DNA of 64,000 bases from DATLLN01 sp963720885 (GTDB taxonomy: Bacteria > Actinomycetota > Thermoleophilia > Gaiellales > JAICJC01), in assembly GCA_963720885.1 (NCBI GenBank), contig CAVRGW010000005.1:62001-126000 (forward strand), in the 5' to 3' direction. A model generated the notes under the pieces. It saw only the letters and a program-made list of their open reading frames with translations. It did no database searches and was not told the origin of the DNA. The stretch's first letter is position 1; each line of letters begins with the position of its first letter. Shown piece by piece: positions 38,851 to 48,181 of the stretch. The translations under genes were made by a program, and so were the position numbers.

Positions 38851-40665
38851 CTACTGGGCCAGGATCCGGATCGCCTTGCCGCCGACGATCACGGCATGCT
38901 GGCTCGACTTGGCCGATGCCTGCAGCCGGCCCGGGAACATCCGTAGGCCGGCCACCAGGTCGGAGTGGCGCGGCTTGGCGTTGAGCCGGCTGAGCAGCCC
39001 GTCGAACGTCTTCAGGCCCGAGTAGGGGACGCCATTCTCCTCGCCGATGCAGAAAGCACAGCCGAGGTTCGGCCGCCCGCCGGTGACGGTGAGGACGCCG
39101 AGGATGCCCCGCCGCGGGACGCGGACGGTCAGGTCGACAGCATGCTCGGGCGCCTGCGGCTGGCCGAGGGCCACCTGAGGCCGCAGGTACACCCGCAGGT
39201 GGACGAGCGATCCCCGCCGCGCGGGGAGCAGCGAGCGCGACTTGAGCTTGGGCGCCAGCGAGCTCGCCGACAGGACGCGAGTGATTGTCTGCGGCCGCGC
39301 CTGCTGGCTGATCGTGCTCTGGATGTCCACGCTGTCGACGTGCACCTTCTCGAACGGGTTCGAGATGATCTGGTTCAGGTAGCCGGCCATCTCGCCGATC
39401 GTCGGCTCGGTCGCGTCGAAGTTCGAGTAGTAGGCGTTGTGCCGGACGAGCGTGAACGGACGGCCGTCCGCGCGGGTGCCGTGCACCGTGAACGTCAGGT
39501 CGGTGCCGCCGTCGCCCAGCCGGTCGAACACGGTGTCCTCGTCGCCCAGCAGGTGGAACGCTGCCAGGAACGGCACGTAGTCCTGAGACGCGATGGTCGT
39601 CAGGCCGGTGCGCGTGCGCTCCAGATCGGCGTTGGTCACTGTCGCGGTGACCGGCACCAGGTCGGGCGTGACGCCGGCGATGCCGCGCAGGCCGGCAAGC
39701 CGATCCTGGTCGACAACCCCGTGCAGCTCGCCCAGGTTCGCGACCTTGTACGAATCCTGACCACGGACAACGGTCACCACATCGGCGGCGCCCAGCGCCA
39801 GCGAGGTCGCGCCGGTGAACTCGAACGGGTGGCCCCAGGCGACCATCCGGTCACCGCAGGTGACCGTCGTGGTGCCGATGCCGGCGTACGTGAGGTCGCC
39901 GTAGGACGCGGCGGCGGCGAAGGAGCTGCCTCGTTCCAGCGGCTGCGACGAGACGGTGTCCGGCGCCGTAGCCGACCCGGCGCGGAACGTCACGGCCTGG
40001 ATGCCGTTGCGGGCGAGCACGCCCTCGAGGCGCGACATGCCGCGGTCGTCGAGCCCGGACACCGCCAGCGCGACGGGCAGGTGACGGGCCGTCTGCGGCA
40101 CCGTGGCCAGCGGCGCGCCGCTCGCCCGGGCCGCCGCCATCCGCAGCCGGGGTGTCAGCTGCACACGCTTCGTGGTCGACGCCGCGCGCGCCAGCGAGGC
40201 GTTCGCGTCGGGATAGCCGAGCACGTCGAGCATCGGGCCGGCGGGGGTCAGGCCGCCGACCGTGCTGTCGTCGCTGGGCAGCCCGTAGGACACGGCGCCG
40301 ACCAGTTTGCCGTTGACGTACACCGGCGAGCCGGAGTACCCCGCGGCAATCCCCTCGGGGACACTGACCATGATGAAGTCCAGACCGGGAGCGATGCCGT
40401 CCGGCAGCACGCCGAGGATGTCGACCTCGAACGGGTGCACGGTGCGGCCGTCGACCACCGTGTAGCCCGTGCCGGTCATCCCGGCATGGATGTCCGATGT
40501 CGGCATCACGTCTGGCAGCGTGCAGTCCGCCGCCGCCTGGGCTGCGGACGGGCCGACCGGCGACGTCGCGCCACCCGGTGCCAGCGCCATCAGCGGCAAG
40601 CCGGCGGCTGCCAGGATCAGTGCCCCGCGCAGAGCGCGGACGGCAGGTGTGGAGCGGACCCGCAT
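38851..40665 (-). CDS. Secreted SpoIVB-like (S55) serine peptidase domain protein
   Basis: A 604-residue exported protein. After a signal peptide (GALILAAAGLPLMALAPGG) the S55 domain is seen: HAGMTGTGYTVVDGRTVHPF, then AGYSGSPVYVNGKLVGAVSY with the probable catalytic serine, and MVAWGHPFEFTGATSLALG. S55 peptidases such as SpoIVB act in signalling across membranes in sporulating Firmicutes; here no sporulation genes are nearby, so another envelope role is likely. A second half of unknown type follows. ATG 40665 has AAGGGGGAA upstream. Confidence 0.82.
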   Translation of the reverse strand: MRVRSTPAVRALRGALILAAAGLPLMALAPGGATSPVGPSAAQAAADCTLPDVMPTSDIHAGMTGTGYTVVDGRTVHPFEVDILGVLPDGIAPGLDFIMVSVPEGIAAGYSGSPVYVNGKLVGAVSYGLPSDDSTVGGLTPAGPMLDVLGYPDANASLARAASTTKRVQLTPRLRMAAARASGAPLATVPQTARHLPVALAVSGLDDRGMSRLEGVLARNGIQAVTFRAGSATAPDTVSSQPLERGSSFAAAASYGDLTYAGIGTTTVTCGDRMVAWGHPFEFTGATSLALGAADVVTVVRGQDSYKVANLGELHGVVDQDRLAGLRGIAGVTPDLVPVTATVTNADLERTRTGLTTIASQDYVPFLAAFHLLGDEDTVFDRLGDGGTDLTFTVHGTRADGRPFTLVRHNAYYSNFDATEPTIGEMAGYLNQIISNPFEKVHVDSVDIQSTISQQARPQTITRVLSASSLAPKLKSRSLLPARRGSLVHLRVYLRPQVALGQPQAPEHAVDLTVRVPRRGILGVLTVTGGRPNLGCAFCIGEENGVPYSGLKTFDGLLSRLNAKPRHSDLVAGLRMFPGRLQASAKSSQHAVIVGGKAIRILAQ

Positions 40666-40715
40666 CGATTTCCCCCTTGGAGAGCCGCGAACCGCCATGG
40701 TTCGCCTGACAATCC

Positions 40716-40744
40716 GGTGTACCACCGGCTTGCCGATCGGTCAA
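40716..40744 (-). promoter_or_regulatory. Promoter of the S55 protein gene
   Basis: On the minus strand TTGACC (40739-40744) and TACACC (40716-40721) are spaced by 17 bases. The leader would be about 45 bases and carries the Shine-Dalgarno. Confidence 0.6.
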
Positions 40745-40750
40745 CGAGGA

Positions 40751-41359
40751 CTATTGGGTCAGGTGCCCGATGTCGTTGTAGGCGACCAGGGCGGGAATCC
40801 TGGCGGTGGCGTAGAGCAGCTCCGTGACGCTGCAGTTGGCGCACCCGACGAACCGCCGCCGGTCGTGCCCGGGGAGTCCGGCTGCGTGGCAGGCGCCGGC
40901 CCGCACGGCGCCGCCGTGGGCCACGGCGACGATCGTCCCGCCGTCGTGCGCCGCCGCCAGCCGCTCCAGGGCAGCCACGACCCGATGATGCATCTGGTCG
41001 TAGGTTTCGCCGCCGCTCCAGCCGCTCTCGCCGGACGTCCAGCGGGCGTAGCCGTCCGGGTCGGAGCTTTCCGCCTCTTCGCGGGTGAGGCCGCTCCAGG
41101 AGCCGACGTCCACCTCGCGCAGCCCCGAATCGAGGCTCGGCCGAAGGCCCGTCGCCTCGGCGATCACCTCGGCCGTCTCGACCGCGCGCGGCAGGTCGCT
41201 GGTGACCAGCGCCGCGGGCCGCCGGCCGGCCAGCCGCAACGCCACGGCCGCGGCCTGCGCACGCCCGCGCTGGTTCAGCGCCGGCCCGGCGTGTCCTTGC
41301 CAGCGCTCGTCGCGGTTCCAGTCAGTCTCGCCGTGGCGCACCAGCAGGATCCGTGTCAT
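40751..41359 (-). CDS. Histidine phosphatase family protein (phosphoglycerate mutase-like)
   Basis: A 202-residue branch 1 histidine phosphatase. The RHG motif is in RILLVRHGETDWN at the N-terminus, with the second arginine in SDLPRAVETAE, the glutamate in LREVDVGSWSGLT and the second histidine in VAVAHGGAVRAG. The family includes cofactor-dependent phosphoglycerate mutases, alpha-ribazole phosphatase and broad phosphatases; the short form suggests a phosphatase. ATG 41359 is only 28 bases from the divergent SDR gene. Confidence 0.88.
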   Translation of the reverse strand: MTRILLVRHGETDWNRDERWQGHAGPALNQRGRAQAAAVALRLAGRRPAALVTSDLPRAVETAEVIAEATGLRPSLDSGLREVDVGSWSGLTREEAESSDPDGYARWTSGESGWSGGETYDQMHHRVVAALERLAAAHDGGTIVAVAHGGAVRAGACHAAGLPGHDRRRFVGCANCSVTELLYATARIPALVAYNDIGHLTQ

Positions 41360-41387
41360 CTGCGCGAGATCATAAGATGCCGGGCAC

Positions 41388-42161
41388 ATGGACCTCGGGC
41401 TGACTGATCTGCGCGTCCTGGTGACCGGTGGGAGTGCGGGCATCGGCCTGGCGACCGCGGAGCTGTTTTCCGCCGAAGGCGCACGCGTGGCGATCGCCGC
41501 TCGAGCGCCCGGTGAGGCCGCCGAGCGACTGGGCGCGACGGGCATTGCCGTCGATCTGGCGACTGCCGACGGCTGCGAGGCGGCGGTGGCCGGTGCGGTC
41601 GAGGCGATGGGCGGGCTGGACGTGCTGGTGAACAACGCCGGCGGCGCGCGCATCGCGACCTTCGAGGACACCGACGACGCGGCCTGGCAGGCGGCCTGGG
41701 ATCTCAACGTGATGGGCTACGTGCGCACCATCAGGGCCGCGCTGCCGCACCTCGAGGCGTCGGAGAAGGCCGCGATCGTCAACGTGTCGTCGAGCTCGGG
41801 CAAGCGGCCGAGCCTGGGCATGCCGGCGTACTCGGTGACCAAGGCGGCGGTGCTGTCCCTCTCGCGGCTGATCGCCGACCTGTACGCCGGCCGGGGCATC
41901 CGCAGCAACGCCGTCTGCCCGGGCCCGTCGCTGACGCCCGCCTGGTTGTCGATGGGCGGCCTCGCCGACCAGACGGCCGGCGACACTGACCGCTCCCGCG
42001 ACGACGTGCTGCGGGCGGTCGCCAAGGGCCGGCCGCTGGGCCGGATGGCCGAGCCCTCCGAGATCGCCGCGGTGATCGTGTTTCTCTGCTCGCCGCAGGC
42101 CGGTTTCGTAACGGGCGCCGCCTGGAGCGCCGACGGCGGCTCGGTTCCGATCATCATCTGA
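41388..42161 (+). CDS. SDR family oxidoreductase
   Basis: Classical short-chain dehydrogenase (257 residues). NAD(P) loop TGGSAGIGLATAEL, NNAGG, serine in IVNVSSSSGKR, catalytic YSVTK and a C-terminal ADGGSVPI are all present, as in FabG-type enzymes. TAAGAT lies 9 bases before the ATG. Substrate unknown; the neighbours give no clue. Confidence 0.9.
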   Translation: MDLGLTDLRVLVTGGSAGIGLATAELFSAEGARVAIAARAPGEAAERLGATGIAVDLATADGCEAAVAGAVEAMGGLDVLVNNAGGARIATFEDTDDAAWQAAWDLNVMGYVRTIRAALPHLEASEKAAIVNVSSSSGKRPSLGMPAYSVTKAAVLSLSRLIADLYAGRGIRSNAVCPGPSLTPAWLSMGGLADQTAGDTDRSRDDVLRAVAKGRPLGRMAEPSEIAAVIVFLCSPQAGFVTGAAWSADGGSVPIII

Positions 42162-42209
42162 CACACCTGCGCGCGGATCCCGCTCAACCGCGGCAACTAG
42201 GATGTGGGG

Positions 42210-43226
42210 ATGCCCCATCGCACCGGACCGGTCGCCGAGGAGTTCGCGTCGCGCGTTGCCGCGATGGAGAGCGAGTGGCTGTCGCCGCTGGCCGTGCGCT
42301 CGTACGAGACGCGGGGGAGGCGGCATGCCGAAGGCGAGATCTGCCCGCTGCGCACCCCGTTCCAGCGCGACCGCGACCGGATCGTGCACTGCAAGTCGTT
42401 CCGCCGGCTGAAGGGCAAGACCCAGGTGTTCATCGCACCGCAGGGCGACCACTTCCGCACACGGCTGACGCACACGCTCGAAGTGTCGGGGATCAGCCGC
42501 AACGTGGCCCGGGCGCTGCGGCTGAACGAGGATCTGACCGAGGCGGTCGCGCTGGGCCACGACCTCGGCCACTCGCCGTTCGGCCACACCGGAGAGGGCG
42601 CGCTCGACCGCGTCCTCGAGGAGCGCTACGGCCGCGCGTTCCACCACAACGAGCACTCGCTGCGGATCGTGGACGTGCTCGAGCACGAGGGCCGCGGGCT
42701 GAACCTGACCGAGGAGGTGCGGGACGGGATCCTGCATCACACCGGCGAGGTCGAGCCGGACACGCTGGAGGGCGCCATCGTCCGTCTGGTCGACCGCTTC
42801 GCCTACGTCAACCACGACATCGACGACGCGGTGCGGGCGGGCATCCTCGACCCGTCGGCGCTGCCGGTCGGCCCGATCGCCCTGCTCGGCGAGACGTCCT
42901 CGCAGCGGATCGACGCCCTCGTCCACGACCTCGTCGAGACGTCCCAACGGTCGGAGGCGATCGATCAGACCGAGGAGCACCGGGAGGCGCTGCTCGAGCT
43001 TCGCGCCTTCATGTTCGACCGGGTCTACCTGCGGCCTGACGCCCGGGAGCAGACCGGCCCGGTGGAGCGGATCGTCGAGGACCTGCTGGCGCACTTCGTC
43101 GAGCACCCGGAGGAGCTGCCGGCCTGGTTCGAGGGCGATGACGTGACCCGCGCGACCGACTGGGTCGCGGGGATGACCGACGGCTATGCGCTGCGCGCGC
43201 ACGCCGAGCTCGCCCGGGTATCGTGA
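42210..43226 (+). CDS. dgt: dGTP triphosphohydrolase-like protein (HD domain)
   Basis: Removes triphosphate from dGTP or other dNTPs. The HD metal ligands are seen in TRLTHTLEVS, ALGHDLGHSPFGHTGE and the later DRFAYVNHDIDDA. The 338-residue length and C-terminal layout fit the short Dgt type 2. ATG 42210 is chosen because TAGGAT lies 6 bases upstream; a GTG at 42204 would start inside that interval. The stop overlaps the dnaG GTG, giving the cluster dgt-dnaG-rpoD. Confidence 0.92.
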   Translation: MPHRTGPVAEEFASRVAAMESEWLSPLAVRSYETRGRRHAEGEICPLRTPFQRDRDRIVHCKSFRRLKGKTQVFIAPQGDHFRTRLTHTLEVSGISRNVARALRLNEDLTEAVALGHDLGHSPFGHTGEGALDRVLEERYGRAFHHNEHSLRIVDVLEHEGRGLNLTEEVRDGILHHTGEVEPDTLEGAIVRLVDRFAYVNHDIDDAVRAGILDPSALPVGPIALLGETSSQRIDALVHDLVETSQRSEAIDQTEEHREALLELRAFMFDRVYLRPDAREQTGPVERIVEDLLAHFVEHPEELPAWFEGDDVTRATDWVAGMTDGYALRAHAELARVS

Positions 43227-44932
43227 GCCGGATCGCAGTCGAGAGCATCGAGTCCGTCAAGCAGGCGGTCGACATGATCGACCTGGTGTCCGGCAGGACG
43301 CCGCTGCGCAAGGCGGGGGTCGAGTGGCGCGGCCGCTGCCCGTTCCATGACGAGCGAACGCCGTCCTTCTGGGTCGACCCGCTGAAGAAGGTCTACTTCT
43401 GCTTCGGCTGCCAGGCGTCGGGCGACGCGATCGGCTTCATCCGCGAGACCGAGAGCCTCGACTTCACCGGCGCGATCGAGTGGCTGGCCGACCGCTACGG
43501 CGTCGAGCTGCAGTACGAGGAGTCGAGCCCGGAGCAGGACCGGCGCCGCCGCGAGCGTGACCGGCTGTTCGAGCTCCTGAACGCCGCCGCCGAGTTCTAC
43601 TCGCGCTTCCTGTGGGACGCCGCGGAGGCCGCGCCGGCCCGTGCCTACCTGGCCGACCGGGGGATCACCGACGAGACCGCGAAGGCGTTTCGCGTGGGCT
43701 ACGCGCCGTCGGCGCCCGACCGGGTCGCCCGTGCCGCGCGATCCCGCGGCTTCACGGCGGCAGAGCTGAACGCGGCGGGGCTGAGCGGCCGCGGAGGCGA
43801 CCGCTTCCGCGAGCGGGTGATCTTCCCGCTGGCCGACGCGAGGGGCCGCATCCGCGGCTTCGGTGCACGCCAGATGCCCGGCGGCCGCCCGCCCAAGTAC
43901 CTGAACACGTCGGACGGCCCGGTGTTCACCAAGAGCGAGATCATCTACGGGCTCGACCACGCCCGGCGGGCGATCGCCGCGGCCGGCGAGGCGATCGTGG
44001 TGGAGGGGTACACCGACGTGCTGATGCTGCATCAGGCGGGCGTCGAGCGGGTGGTCGCGTCGATGGGCACCGCGCTCACCGAGCGGCAGGTCGCCGAGCT
44101 GCGGCGGGTGTGCTCGACCGTTCGCCTCGCGTTCGATGCCGACGCCGCGGGCCAGGAGGCGTCGTTGCGCGGGATGGAGCTCGCGCAGCGCGCCGGATTG
44201 CGGGTGCTCGTGGTCTCGCTGCCCGCCGGCCAGGACCCCGCCGACCTTGCCGCGGAGGGCCCGGAGGCGTTCGGCCGGGCACTGGAGAACGCCGAGCAGT
44301 ACCTCACCTACCGTGTCCGGCGGGCGGTCGACGCGCCGGGAACCCGCGACGAGCGTTATCAGCGTGCTCGGGCGCTGCTGGCGGCGGCACCCCAATCGGT
44401 GGAGCGTGACGAGGTCGTCAGGGCGGTGTCCGACCGGCTCGGTTTGACCGATGATCTGGCTGCAGCATTGGTATCGCGGGCTCCGATGGCAGAATCGGTC
44501 ACCCGCAGAAGGACGCAGCTGACTCCCCGCGAGCGGGACGAACGGCTGTTCCTCGGACTGTGTCTCGCACATCCGATTGAAGGAAACGCTTTGCTTCGCA
44601 AGCTAGATGTGTCACACTTCACCGGTGCGTCGCACTGGGAGGCCGCGACGCACGTCCGGCGAGTAGTCGCCGGGGAAGCACAGGCACGGGAGGACGAGGC
44701 GTGGGCGCCGACGATCGCGGAGTTGACGGCGCTGGCTTCGAGGGAGGGCACCTCGGAGGCGGCGCTGCAGGAGCTGTTCTGGAAGCTCCGGCTAGGACGG
44801 ACAGAGGACGAGCTAAAGGCTCTGGAGCAAAACGCCGACCTGTCTCTGGAGGAGCAGGAACGGCTGCGCGAGCTACAGGCGCTCCGGCTCTCGATCCTCG
44901 AGCGGATTCGCTCGCAACCGTCCCAGGAGTAG
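43223..44932 (+). CDS. dnaG: DNA primase
   Basis: Makes RNA primers for replication. The 569-residue protein has the N-terminal zinc domain (CPFHDERTPSFWV and FCFGCQASGDAIGF), the TOPRIM catalytic domain (AIVVEGYTDVLMLHQAG and LAFDADAAGQEAS) and a C-terminal helical region that would bind helicase. GTG 43223 overlaps the dgt stop. It is followed 11 bases later by rpoD, as in macromolecular synthesis operons. Confidence 0.95.
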   Translation: MSRIAVESIESVKQAVDMIDLVSGRTPLRKAGVEWRGRCPFHDERTPSFWVDPLKKVYFCFGCQASGDAIGFIRETESLDFTGAIEWLADRYGVELQYEESSPEQDRRRRERDRLFELLNAAAEFYSRFLWDAAEAAPARAYLADRGITDETAKAFRVGYAPSAPDRVARAARSRGFTAAELNAAGLSGRGGDRFRERVIFPLADARGRIRGFGARQMPGGRPPKYLNTSDGPVFTKSEIIYGLDHARRAIAAAGEAIVVEGYTDVLMLHQAGVERVVASMGTALTERQVAELRRVCSTVRLAFDADAAGQEASLRGMELAQRAGLRVLVVSLPAGQDPADLAAEGPEAFGRALENAEQYLTYRVRRAVDAPGTRDERYQRARALLAAAPQSVERDEVVRAVSDRLGLTDDLAAALVSRAPMAESVTRRRTQLTPRERDERLFLGLCLAHPIEGNALLRKLDVSHFTGASHWEAATHVRRVVAGEAQAREDEAWAPTIAELTALASREGTSEAALQELFWKLRLGRTEDELKALEQNADLSLEEQERLRELQALRLSILERIRSQPSQE

Positions 44933-44943
44933 CCCACCCCAAC

Positions 44944-45861
<918 letters not shown>

Positions 45862-45887
45862 GCCGTGGGGTAGACTGACCCCGTCGA

Positions 45888-45959
45888 TCCTCGGTAGCTC
45901 AATGGTAGAGCATCCGGCTGTTAACCGGAGGGTTGCAGGTTCGAGTCCTGCCCGAGGAG
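45888..45959 (+). tRNA. tRNA-Asn (GTT)
   Basis: A 72-nt cloverleaf with acceptor TCCTCGG/CCGAGGA, anticodon loop CTGTTAA (GTT) and T arm GCAGGTTCGAGTCCTGC. No CCA encoded. TAGACT at 45871-45876, 11 bases upstream, is a likely -10 element. Confidence 0.95.
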
Positions 45960-46054
45960 CTCGCTACTAGAGCCAGCTTCTGGGGATTGCCGGGCTCGCT
46001 GAGCCGGTCGACGCGGGAGCCTCAACGCCCGAGCGGTGGCCTACTGTTCCGAGG

Positions 46055-46399
46055 ATGGAGATCGTTGATCTCACGATCCGCGACTGGCTCCGGGTCGAGG
46101 ATTACGACAGCGTCGGTGCCCATGCCGCGTCGGTGGCATTCGGGAAGGGTGAGGCCCATGTCCGTGTCCTTCGGCTCGGTGCGGGCGGCCGGATCGGACT
46201 TCATGAAACCGGGTTCGGTCAGCTCTTCGTGCCGATCGATGGAACCGGCTGGGTCAGGCAGGGGTCGAACGAGGCTGCGATCCGGGTCGGACAGGCCGCC
46301 TACTTCCCGAAGGGCGTGATCCATGCCAAGGGCAGCGCGACCGGCATGGTGGCTTTGATCATCCAAATGGACGACCTTGAGCTTGGGGGCGAGGTGTAG
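46055..46399 (+). CDS. Cupin-domain protein
   Basis: A 114-residue single cupin. The strand pattern with GRIGLHETGFGQLFVPIDG and AAYFPKGVIHAKGS gives the two cupin motifs; metal ligands include His in LHETG and His in VIHAKG. No partner enzyme is nearby and the role is unknown. TACTGT lies 7 bases before the ATG and there is no Shine-Dalgarno, so it is probably leaderless. Confidence 0.8.
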   Translation: MEIVDLTIRDWLRVEDYDSVGAHAASVAFGKGEAHVRVLRLGAGGRIGLHETGFGQLFVPIDGTGWVRQGSNEAAIRVGQAAYFPKGVIHAKGSATGMVALIIQMDDLELGGEV

Positions 46400-46510
46400 C
46401 CCGGGTCGAGGGTGACCCGTTCGAGTTCCACGAGGAGGCGCCGCCACGGACCGGGTTCCATGCGCCGCCTTGGCGCGTCCGCCATCGGCTACCGTGGAGG
46501 CCGGTTTGGC

Positions 46511-46560
46511 GGCCGGGCAATCTCTCGTCCCAAGGGCAGGGGTTGGTGGATTGCCCGGCC
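46511..46560. other. Long-range 12-bp inverted repeat in a gene-poor stretch
   Basis: Between the cupin gene and the next minus-strand gene (46400-46690) I see no convincing coding frame. GGCCGGGCAATC at 46511-46522 and its exact complement at 46549-46560 enclose a 26-base loop. The stretch may encode a structured RNA or be a 3' end signal for either neighbour. Confidence 0.4.
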
Positions 46561-46690
46561 GGCCACCGACTCGACTCGCCTCCCCATTCGGCCAGCCGCA
46601 CTTCTTCTGACGCCGCCGGCAGGCGAGTGGTTTGTCGGAGCGGCATGTGCGCGAACGCCGCCCTCCCGCGGCCTGACGGCGTCTCCCGCG

Positions 46691-46948
46691 TCAGGGCCGG
46701 CGTTCGGCGGCGCCCGCGCCGTCGGGCTGCGGCGGACCGCCGGAGGCGGCGGTCCGCGCTGCGCCCACACCGACAGGGTTCACCGCCCGGATGCTGCGGA
46801 GCGTTTCGCGCCCACAGCAAACGCAACGATCACTGACGACGACCATCTCGTCGTGCACGTGCTCGTGCAGCTGGTCGCGGTGCCCCTTGCGAAGGCACCG
46901 CATGCGTCGCCGGAAACGACGCGCGAAGCGGAGCGACCCCCCGGTCAC
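46691..46948 (-). CDS. Small C-x4-H/C-x2-C protein, family member A
   Basis: An 85-residue protein. Residues about 10-50 match three other genes of this window (49089, 58174, 60205): basic helix RFARRFRRRMRCLRKGHR, then CVCCGRE. The four ligands C-x4-H and C-x2-C suggest a small zinc-binding fold; the basic stretch could bind nucleic acid (inference). The tail after residue 55 is low-complexity and may be unstructured. GTG 46948 starts exactly 7 bases after TAGTGT. Confidence 0.65.
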   Translation of the reverse strand: MTGGSLRFARRFRRRMRCLRKGHRDQLHEHVHDEMVVVSDRCVCCGRETLRSIRAVNPVGVGAARTAASGGPPQPDGAGAAERRP

Positions 46949-46985
46949 AATTGTGACACTACAGCGCTCGTGACGCGAGTGTCAA
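46944..46985 (-). promoter_or_regulatory. Leaderless promoter with palindromic operator
   Basis: On the minus strand TTGACA (46980-46985) and TAGTGT (46956-46961) are spaced by 18 bases, and the GTG of member A follows 7 bases later. The perfect palindrome GTCACAATTGTGAC (46944-46957) covers the start site. Its TGTGA/TCACA-like half-sites recall Crp/Fnr-type sites in reverse order, so repression is possible. Confidence 0.55.
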
Positions 46986-47171
46986 GCGCCCCCGCAAGGG
47001 GGCGTGAGAGGCTGCATCGTCCTCTCACGCCGTGATCCCTGCCCGCGGGCAAGAGCCCCCCGATCAGGCGCCGGTCCGAGTCGTACAGCAACTGTGAGGT
47101 GGTGCCCGACAGGTGTCTGTCGTTCCCGGTCCGGTGCCCGCCAGTCAGTGTATGCAGGATGGGCGCCAACC

Positions 47172-47843
47172 TCAAGGGCGCGTCGCGCCCGGGAACATCC
47201 ACCACGTCATCCCCAGGCCGAGCGACGCGAAGCCGGCGCGCCGGTACATCCGCTCGCCGTCGCCCGTGGCGTTCAGGGTCACCGACGAGCATCCGAGCTG
47301 CCCGGCTCGAGCGACTGCCGCGCGGGTCAGCGCCAGACCGTGGCCGCGCCGGCGATGTTCGAGGCCGACACCCATGTCGTAGACGCCGGCGGTGGTGCCG
47401 GCGACGTTGAGCACGGCATGACCGACGAGCGCACCGCCGTCGCGGACGACGAGGTGGTGCACGCCCGGCTCGCGCAGGGCGGCGCGGTGGGCAGCCGAGG
47501 CGTAGGGGAGGCGTTCGCCGCAGCCCGGACTCTCGTCGGCCGCCGGGCGCTCGTCCGCCGCTCCGGGTTCGATCCCCATCCAGTGCGGCTGCCAGCCGTC
47601 CTGGAACCCGAGGCCGAGCAGCCGGCGGCCCAGAACGTCATCGGGCGCCAGCGCCCAGCAGCCGATCTCCCGGGCGCCCGCCTCCGCTGCGAGGGCGACG
47701 GCGCCGGCGGGATCGCACCCGGCAGGCGGGAAGGCGATCGCCACGTCCGCCGACCCCAGGAACAGCGTGACGCCGTCCACCTCGACCCGCTGGCGGCTGC
47801 GTCCGAACCACGACGCGTGGTTGGTGACGACGTCGGCCAGCAT
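47172..47843 (-). CDS. GNAT family N-acetyltransferase
   Basis: A 223-residue protein with an N-terminal half of unknown type and a C-terminal GNAT domain (DMGVGLEHRRRGHGLALTRA for the acetyl-CoA loop, MYRRAGFASLG near the end). ATG 47843 has TATCGT 7 bases upstream and no Shine-Dalgarno; a longer frame upstream shares bases with the divergent gene and is not supported. Substrate unknown. Confidence 0.78.
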   Translation of the reverse strand: MLADVVTNHASWFGRSRQRVEVDGVTLFLGSADVAIAFPPAGCDPAGAVALAAEAGAREIGCWALAPDDVLGRRLLGLGFQDGWQPHWMGIEPGAADERPAADESPGCGERLPYASAAHRAALREPGVHHLVVRDGGALVGHAVLNVAGTTAGVYDMGVGLEHRRRGHGLALTRAAVARAGQLGCSSVTLNATGDGERMYRRAGFASLGLGMTWWMFPGATRP

Positions 47844-47892
47844 CCGTCCCACGATATCGACGTGGGCGGGATTCGAGGCGATACTGAGAGCA
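47844..47892. promoter_or_regulatory. Second divergent leaderless promoter pair
   Basis: TATCGT on the minus strand (47851-47856) serves the GNAT start and GATACT on the plus strand (47880-47885) serves the small membrane protein start. Each lies 7 bases from its start codon. Confidence 0.5.
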
Positions 47893-48147
47893 ATGCGAAT
47901 CGCCGCGATCCTGCTCGCCGTGGCCGTGCTCGTGGTTGTGCCCGGCGCCCTGCTGGTGCTGCGCGACGCGCCCTCCTCGTCACCCACCGAGAGCGGGTCC
48001 GACCCGGTTGCGGCCGCCTACAGCGAGATGAAGGCGCAGGGCTACTCGAACGTCATCTGCGAGCCTGTCGGGGACGGCGGCGCCAACTGCTCCGCCACCC
48101 GGGCGAACGGCACGGGCATCGTCGTCGGGTTCGGCTCGGCCGGCTAG
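47893..48147 (+). CDS. Small exported or membrane-anchored protein
   Basis: An 84-residue protein with one N-terminal hydrophobic helix (AAILLAVAVLVVVPGALLVL) and a short extracellular part with two cysteines (CEPVGDGGANCSA) that could pair. No family recognised. The ATG follows GATACT by 7 bases. It is 34 bases before the cyclase gene on the same strand and may be in one unit with it. Confidence 0.65.
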   Translation: MRIAAILLAVAVLVVVPGALLVLRDAPSSSPTESGSDPVAAAYSEMKAQGYSNVICEPVGDGGANCSATRANGTGIVVGFGSAG

Positions 48148-48181
48148 CCACACCGGAGGGGCGGCATGCGATCATGCGCCC

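Noticed and set aside
46412..47035. 207-codon plus-strand frame next to the cupin gene
   Set aside because: Arg/Ser/Thr/Pro-rich without any pattern; the minus-strand small protein A in the same place has homologues in the window and a promoter.
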